Positions 59,808-64,000 of a stretch of DNA of 64,000 nucleotides are shown here, one piece after another. Below the pieces are notes generated by a model. That model saw nothing but the letters and a program-made list of their open reading frames with translations. It ran no database searches and was not told the DNA's origin. Position numbers and translations under genes: made by a program. The stretch's first letter is position 1. The number at the start of each line of letters is the position of its first letter. This DNA is from Agrilutibacter niabensis (GTDB lineage: Bacteria; Pseudomonadota; Gammaproteobacteria; Xanthomonadales; Xanthomonadaceae), in the NCBI RefSeq assembly GCF_042657165.1, contig NZ_JBHSNJ010000013.1, positions 372,001-436,000 on the forward strand. Direction: 5' to 3'.

Positions 59808-60734
59808 TCACGCCAGTTCGTCGAGCCAGTCGCGCGGCCGGAGGTAATCGGCGAGGCGTGCCTCGGCGCTGCCCGCTTCCGGAGTGAAGCCGTATTCCCA
59901 GCGCACCAGCGGCGGCAGGCTCATCAGGATCGATTCGGTGCGGCCGCCGGACTGCAGTCCAAACAGGGTGCCGCGGTCGAATACCAGATTGAATTCCACG
60001 TAGCGCCCGCGCCGGTACAACTGGAACTGGCGCTCGCGCTCGCCATGCGGGGTGTCGCGGCGACGTTCGACGATCGGCAGGTACGCATCGAGGAACCCAT
60101 CGCCGACCGCGCGCATGTAGGCGAAGTCGCGATCGAAGTCCGAGTGCAGGTCGTCGAAGAACAACCCGCCGACGCCGCGCGTCTCGTTGCGGTGCTTGAG
60201 CAGGAAATATTCGTCGCACCAGCGCTTGTGCGCGTCGTAGCGCGCCGTGCCGCCGAACGGCTCGCACAGATCGCGCGCGGTCCGGTGCCAGTGCAGCACG
60301 TCTTCATCGAATGGGTAGAACGGCGTCAGGTCGAAACCACCGCCGAACCACCACGCCACCGTTTCGCCGTCGCGCACCGCGTGGAAATGACGCACGTTGG
60401 CGTGCGTGGTCGGCAGGTAGGGGTTGCGCGGATGGAACACCAGCGACACGCCCACCGCCCGCCACGAGGCGCCCGCCAGTTCCGGCCGTGCGGCGCTGGC
60501 CGATGGCGGCAGCCGGGTGCCGGACACGTCGGAGAAACCGATGCCGGCCTGCTCGAACACGGCGCCATCGCGCAGGATCCGCGTGCGTCCGCCACCGCCT
60601 TCCGCGCGTGTCCAGCGATCCTCGACAAAGCGTGCGCTGCCGTCCGCGGCTTCGATCGCCGCGCAGATGCGGTCCTGCAGCGCAGTCAGATAGTCGCGGA
60701 CGGGAGCGAGATCGGCGATCGAAGGGTGCGCCAT
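59808..60734 (-). CDS. hemF: Oxygen-dependent coproporphyrinogen III oxidase
   Basis: 308-residue enzyme of late haem synthesis, decarboxylating coproporphyrinogen III with O2. Conserved blocks: GGGGRTRIL, SLVFHPRNPYLPTTHANVRHF, VAWWFGGGFDLTPFYP, DEYFLLKHRNETRGVGGLFFDDL and the C-terminal YVEFNLVFDRGTLFGLQSGGRTESILMSLPP. Length and motifs are complete. It stands alone; 248 bases upstream separate it from the divergent DUF3300 gene, in which I see no further feature. Confidence 0.96.
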   Translation of the reverse strand: MAHPSIADLAPVRDYLTALQDRICAAIEAADGSARFVEDRWTRAEGGGGRTRILRDGAVFEQAGIGFSDVSGTRLPPSASAARPELAGASWRAVGVSLVFHPRNPYLPTTHANVRHFHAVRDGETVAWWFGGGFDLTPFYPFDEDVLHWHRTARDLCEPFGGTARYDAHKRWCDEYFLLKHRNETRGVGGLFFDDLHSDFDRDFAYMRAVGDGFLDAYLPIVERRRDTPHGERERQFQLYRRGRYVEFNLVFDRGTLFGLQSGGRTESILMSLPPLVRWEYGFTPEAGSAEARLADYLRPRDWLDELA

Positions 60735-60982
60735 GGATTGGGCCGTGAAAGATCAGCAAACATGATATCCGCGCGTCCCCATGGCTTCGGGCGCAATGGT
60801 TGGCCCAGGGACGGGCCCTGCGAACAGCGCCCTGCATCTTCGTTCATCCGGCGCTGCCCCAAGGGGCACCGGCCGGCGCACCTAGTGGCAATTTCCTGGC
60901 CCGGCCGGCTGGACCATGATCGACCGCGAGCCCGCGCAGGCGGGCGGCACGCGGCATCGCGTCCTGCGACTGGAGTGCTTCC

Positions 60983-62320
60983 ATGGCTATTTTCGGGCGT
61001 TCCCTCTGCATCGGCCTGCTGCTGGCGACCGCCGGCGTCTCTCTGGCCGCCCCCCAACAAGCCGCCACCTCGGCGCAGGCGGCGGCCTCGAGCGGCGCAG
61101 CCGCGACCTTCAGCAATGCCGAACTCGATCAGATGACGGCGCCCATCGCCCTGTACCCCGATACGCTGCTGGCGCAGGTGCTGATGGCCACGACCTATCC
61201 GGGCGACGTCGCCGACGCTGCGAAGTGGTCCAAGCAGAACAAGAACGCCAAGGGCGAGGATGCGGTGAAACAGGTCGAGAACCAGCCCTGGGATCCGAGC
61301 GTGCAGTCGCTGGTCGCCTTCCCCCAGGTACTGGACACGCTCAGCCAGGACCCGGCCTGGGTGCAGAAGCTGGGAGACGCCTTCCTTGCCCAGCCCGACG
61401 CGGTGATGGCGTCCGTGCAGCGCCTGCGCAACAAGGCGCAGGAAGCGGGCAACCTCAAGTCCAACGAGCAGCAGGTGGTCAAGACCGAACCGGCGACCGG
61501 CGTCATGGTGGAGGAATCGATTCCGCAGACCATCATCATCGAATCCTCCAATCCCGAGGTCGTGTACGTCCCCAGCTACAGCTCCAGCGTGTACGGCCCC
61601 TGGGCCTACCCGGCCTATCCTCCGTACTACTACGGTTACTACCCCGGCGCGGCGCTCTTCAGCTTCGGGGTGGGTGTGGCGATCGGTGGCGCGCTGTGGG
61701 GTGACTGCAACTGGGGTGGCGGCGATATCGACATCGACGTCAACAACAACTTCAACCGCAACACCAACCGCGAGCGCACCACCAATCGGGGCGATCGCGG
61801 CCAGGGCGGCAAGTGGCAGCACAACTCCGCCAACCGCGACGGCGTGCCCTACCGCGATCAGCGCAGCCGCGACCAGTTCGGGAAGGGCCGGGAAGGCGCC
61901 GCGCAGCGCGATTCGTATCGCGGGCGCGATCCGTCGCGCGATGCCAGCCGCGACCGTGCGCGCCAGTCGATGAGCAGCCGCGGCTTCGACACGCCCGCCA
62001 CCAGCAATCGCGAAGCGCGCGATCGCGCCGGTCAAGCCTCGCGCCAGATGGACCGCGGCCAGGTGTCCAACCGCGGCTCCGCGAGCAACAACATGCAGTC
62101 CCGCTCGAACGCCCGCCAGCAGTACTCCGGCAGCCGTGACCAGGCCCGCAACAGCAACGCGTTCGCGGGCTCGCGCGGCAGCGCCAGCCAGACGCGCCAG
62201 TCGTCCAGCCGCGGGCACAGCAGCTATTCCTCCTCACGTTCATCGGCCGGACGCAGCAGCGCCGGTCGCCAGATGTCGCGCCCGGCCCGCGGTGGTGGCG
62301 GCGGCGGACGTCGTCGCTGA
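60983..62320 (+). CDS. DUF3300 domain protein with Arg/Ser-rich tail
   Basis: 445 residues. Signal peptide (IFGRSLCIGLLLATAGVSLA), then the DUF3300 domain (ELDQMTAPIALYPDTLLAQVLMATTYPGDV, AFPQVLDTLSQDPAWVQKLGDAFLAQPDAVM, SNPEVVYVPSYSSSVYGPWAYP) and a glycine-rich hydrophobic patch. The last 190 residues are low-complexity Arg/Ser/Asn/Gln-rich and strongly basic. GGAG lies seven bases before the ATG. It is followed by a DUF2950 gene, a pairing seen in other genomes; function unknown. Confidence 0.92.
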   Translation: MAIFGRSLCIGLLLATAGVSLAAPQQAATSAQAAASSGAAATFSNAELDQMTAPIALYPDTLLAQVLMATTYPGDVADAAKWSKQNKNAKGEDAVKQVENQPWDPSVQSLVAFPQVLDTLSQDPAWVQKLGDAFLAQPDAVMASVQRLRNKAQEAGNLKSNEQQVVKTEPATGVMVEESIPQTIIIESSNPEVVYVPSYSSSVYGPWAYPAYPPYYYGYYPGAALFSFGVGVAIGGALWGDCNWGGGDIDIDVNNNFNRNTNRERTTNRGDRGQGGKWQHNSANRDGVPYRDQRSRDQFGKGREGAAQRDSYRGRDPSRDASRDRARQSMSSRGFDTPATSNREARDRAGQASRQMDRGQVSNRGSASNNMQSRSNARQQYSGSRDQARNSNAFAGSRGSASQTRQSSSRGHSSYSSSRSSAGRSSAGRQMSRPARGGGGGGRRR

Positions 62321-62336
62321 TATGGGAGTGTCGAGC

Positions 62337-63236
62337 ATGAAAGCCTGCTTTCGCCTGCTGCCCCTGGTTGCCGCGCTGCTGATCGCCCCGGCGACCGTCT
62401 GCGCACAACAGCCATTCCCCAGCCAGGAGGCCGCTGCCAAGGGGCTGCTGGCCGCCCTGGGCATGGACAGGGCCGACGCCGACCGGATTTCCCGGGTCGT
62501 GGGACCGGACTGGCGTACCTATATCCCGGAGGGCAGCGTCGATCGCGAGGATGTCGACGCCTTCCTCGCGCGTTACCGGGAGAAGCATGTGTTCGAGCCC
62601 GGACCGGAAGGCCGCACCTTCCTGGTCGTGGGCAACGACGCCTGGGTCTTCCCGATCCCGCTGGTCCGGGCCGACGCCGGCTGGACCTTCGATCTCAAGG
62701 CCGGTGCACAGGAAATCCGAGAGCGGCGCATCGGTCGCAACGAACTGGATACGGAGCAGTCGGCGCTCGCCTACCACGACGCGCAGATGGACTACGCCTC
62801 TACCGATCGCGACGGCGACGGCGTGCTCGAGTACGCGCAGAAATTCCTCAGCAGCGACGGCAAGCACGACGGGTTGTACTGGGCGGAAGAGCCGGGCGGG
62901 GAGGAAAGCCCGCTGGGCCCGCTGTTCGGCGACGACACGCCCGATGGCGAGTGGCACGGCTACCACTACCGCATCCTCACCGCGCAGGGGCCTTCCGCCC
63001 CGGGCGGCGCCTATGACTACATGCTTGGCGACAACATGAACCGTGGCTTCGCGTTGATCGCCTGGCCGGCGAGATACGGCGACAGCGGCGTGATGAGTTT
63101 CATGATCAGCCACGAAGGCGACGTGTTCGAGAAGGACCTCGGCACCGACGGCGAGCAGACGGCCAAGGCGATGACAATCTTCGATCCGGACAGCAGCTGG
63201 AAGGAAGTCCAGACGCCGGGCACCGCCAGCCGCTAG
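62337..63236 (+). CDS. DUF2950 family secreted protein
   Basis: 299 residues from the ATG at 62337, which has GGGAG eight bases upstream (an ATG at 62322 adds five residues). Signal peptide (MKACFRLLPLVAALLIAPATVCA), then a domain with QPFPSQEAAAKGLLAALG, the EF-hand-like DYASTDRDGDGVLEYAQKF and GYHYRILTAQGPSAPGGAYDYM, ending in MISHEGDVFEKDLG. These are DUF2950 landmarks. It starts 16 bases after the DUF3300 stop, so the two are probably one operon. Confidence 0.92.
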   Translation: MKACFRLLPLVAALLIAPATVCAQQPFPSQEAAAKGLLAALGMDRADADRISRVVGPDWRTYIPEGSVDREDVDAFLARYREKHVFEPGPEGRTFLVVGNDAWVFPIPLVRADAGWTFDLKAGAQEIRERRIGRNELDTEQSALAYHDAQMDYASTDRDGDGVLEYAQKFLSSDGKHDGLYWAEEPGGEESPLGPLFGDDTPDGEWHGYHYRILTAQGPSAPGGAYDYMLGDNMNRGFALIAWPARYGDSGVMSFMISHEGDVFEKDLGTDGEQTAKAMTIFDPDSSWKEVQTPGTASR

Positions 63237-63262
63237 GCGCCGCGGCATCGCTGCCGCGGCGC
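63237..63262. terminator. GC-rich hairpin between convergent genes
   Basis: GCGCCGCGGCA and TGCCGCGGCGC form a perfect 11-base stem with a TCGC loop, starting one base after the DUF2950 stop and ending nine bases before the S9 peptidase stop. It lacks a T-tract, so the terminator role is only likely from position. Confidence 0.4.
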
Positions 63263-63270
63263 GGGATCGC

Positions 63271-64000
63271 TTACTTCAGCGTGCGCTCGAACAATTCGAA
63301 GATGCGGCGGTACTCGTCGTACCACGCATCCGGATGCACGAAGCTGTGGCGCTCCAGCGGATACGGCGCGATCTCCCACTTGTCCTTGCGCAGCTCGATC
63401 AGGCGCTGCGTCAGCATCACCGAATCCTTGAAGAACACGTTGTCGTCGATCATGCCGTGCGCGATCAGCAGGTGGTCCTGCAACTTGTCGGCGTATTCGA
63501 TCGGCGATGAGACGAGGTAGGCCTCGGGGTCGAGTTGCGGCGTGTTGAGGATGTTCGAGGTGTACTCGTGGTTGTACTGCGACCAGTCGCTGACCGGGCG
63601 CAGCGCAGCGCCGGCCTTGAACGTGCCCGGCGAGCGGAACAGCGCCATGAAGGTCATGAAGCCGCCGTAGGAGCCGCCGTAGATACCGGCGCGATCCTTG
63701 TCGCCCTGCTTGGTGGTGGCCAGCCAGTCGAGGCCGTCGAGGTAATCCTCAAGCTCCGGATGGCCCATGTTGCGGTAGATCGCCGTGCGCCAGTCGCGGC
63801 CGTAGCCTTCCGAGCCGCGGTAGTCGAGGTCGAGCACGATGTAGCCGTGTTCGACCAGCATGTTATGGAACATCTGCTCGCGGAAGTATTCGGGCCAGCG
63901 GTCGTCGACGTTCTGCAGGTAGCCCGCGCCGTGCACGAACATCACGATCGGATACTTGCGTCCAGCCTCCGGGTTCTTCGGCCCATAGTACTTGCCCCAC
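63271..64000 (-). CDS. S9-family prolyl oligopeptidase-like protein, C-terminal part (runs off the window)
   Basis: Only the last 243 residues are inside the window; the frame continues past 64000 (reading WGKYYGPKNPEAGRKYPIVM before the first internal Met). It is an alpha/beta hydrolase: FVHGAGYLQN, LDLDYRGSEGYGRDWRTAIY, catalytic Ser in GIYGGSYGGFMTFM, Asp in HGMIDDNVFF and His in ERHSFVHPDAW. The propeller domain would lie to the right. A second, unlinked S9 peptidase is at 47382-49721. Confidence 0.92.
   Translation of the reverse strand, partial: WGKYYGPKNPEAGRKYPIVMFVHGAGYLQNVDDRWPEYFREQMFHNMLVEHGYIVLDLDYRGSEGYGRDWRTAIYRNMGHPELEDYLDGLDWLATTKQGDKDRAGIYGGSYGGFMTFMALFRSPGTFKAGAALRPVSDWSQYNHEYTSNILNTPQLDPEAYLVSSPIEYADKLQDHLLIAHGMIDDNVFFKDSVMLTQRLIELRKDKWEIAPYPLERHSFVHPDAWYDEYRRIFELFERTLK

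Overview
The window is high-GC chromosomal DNA from a gammaproteobacterium of the Xanthomonadaceae/Lysobacteraceae type (Lysobacter-like). This follows from the rsmG-parA-parB order, a xanthomonadin-type aryl polyene (APE) pigment locus with a XanB2-like chorismatase, a polA gene followed by a C-rich-loop small RNA resembling Xanthomonas sX13, and typical family genes (DUF2782 lipoprotein next to polA, S9 and DUF885 peptidases, MocR regulator). No mobile element, prophage, CRISPR array, tRNA or rRNA was seen. Nearly all of the window is coding, and the only intergenic gap over 300 bases carries the small RNA candidate. Layout: 0-3.2 kb holds a small lipoprotein, an MBL-fold protein and a divergent MocR/GntR aminotransferase-like regulator. 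3.3-6.5 kb (minus) holds parB, parA, rsmG and a phosphopantetheinyl transferase. 6.6-8.0 kb holds an AMP-dependent acyl ligase; with the transferase it looks like a detached part of the APE pigment pathway. 8.2-10 kb holds a GlsB-like membrane protein, exonuclease III and a gamma carbonic anhydrase. 10-17.4 kb is a compact operon: RDD remnant, RDD protein, SpoIIM-like, DUF4129, DUF4350, MoxR ATPase and DUF58. 17.5-21.7 kb holds small proteins, aroE, a WD40-like beta-propeller protein, hemB and a high-potential iron-sulfur protein. 21.7-27.2 kb (minus) is a sulfate uptake operon led by an OprO/P-like porin (porin, sulfate-binding protein, CysT, CysW, a tiny coupled ORF, CysA). 27.4-29.8 kb holds an OppC-type permease and a double ATPase. 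30.2-44.5 kb is the main APE/xanthomonadin locus: chorismatase, two halogenase-like flavoproteins, ACP, membrane protein, two hotdog dehydratases, LpxL-like acyltransferase, LolA-like carrier, RND/MMPL-type exporter, ketoreductase, lipoprotein, glycosyltransferase, a cysteine-lacking ketosynthase and an active ketosynthase. 44.6-52.6 kb holds a YdcF-like protein, DUF885 peptidase, DPP-IV-like peptidase, saccharopine-dehydrogenase-like oxidoreductase, YqhA-like protein and a gluzincin-like protein. 52.7-64 kb holds uvrD, a lysine-tailed HU protein, DUF2782 lipoprotein, polA, the sX13-like RNA, DUF421 protein, hemF, DUF3300 and DUF2950 proteins, and a truncated S9 peptidase at the right edge. 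How the genes work together: aroE feeds the shikimate pathway and XanB2 would convert chorismate to hydroxybenzoate. The AMP ligase at 6.6 kb could activate this starter on the ACP, which the transferase at 5.9 kb would charge. The ketosynthase pair, ketoreductase and dehydratases would build the polyene. The flavoproteins may halogenate or oxidise it, and the acyltransferase, glycosyltransferase, LolA-like protein and exporter would attach it to lipid and move it to the outer membrane. Several genes (rsmG, xthA, the carbonic anhydrase, uvrD, polA) share a -10-like hexamer exactly six bases before ATG with no obvious ribosome binding site, which suggests leaderless mRNAs.
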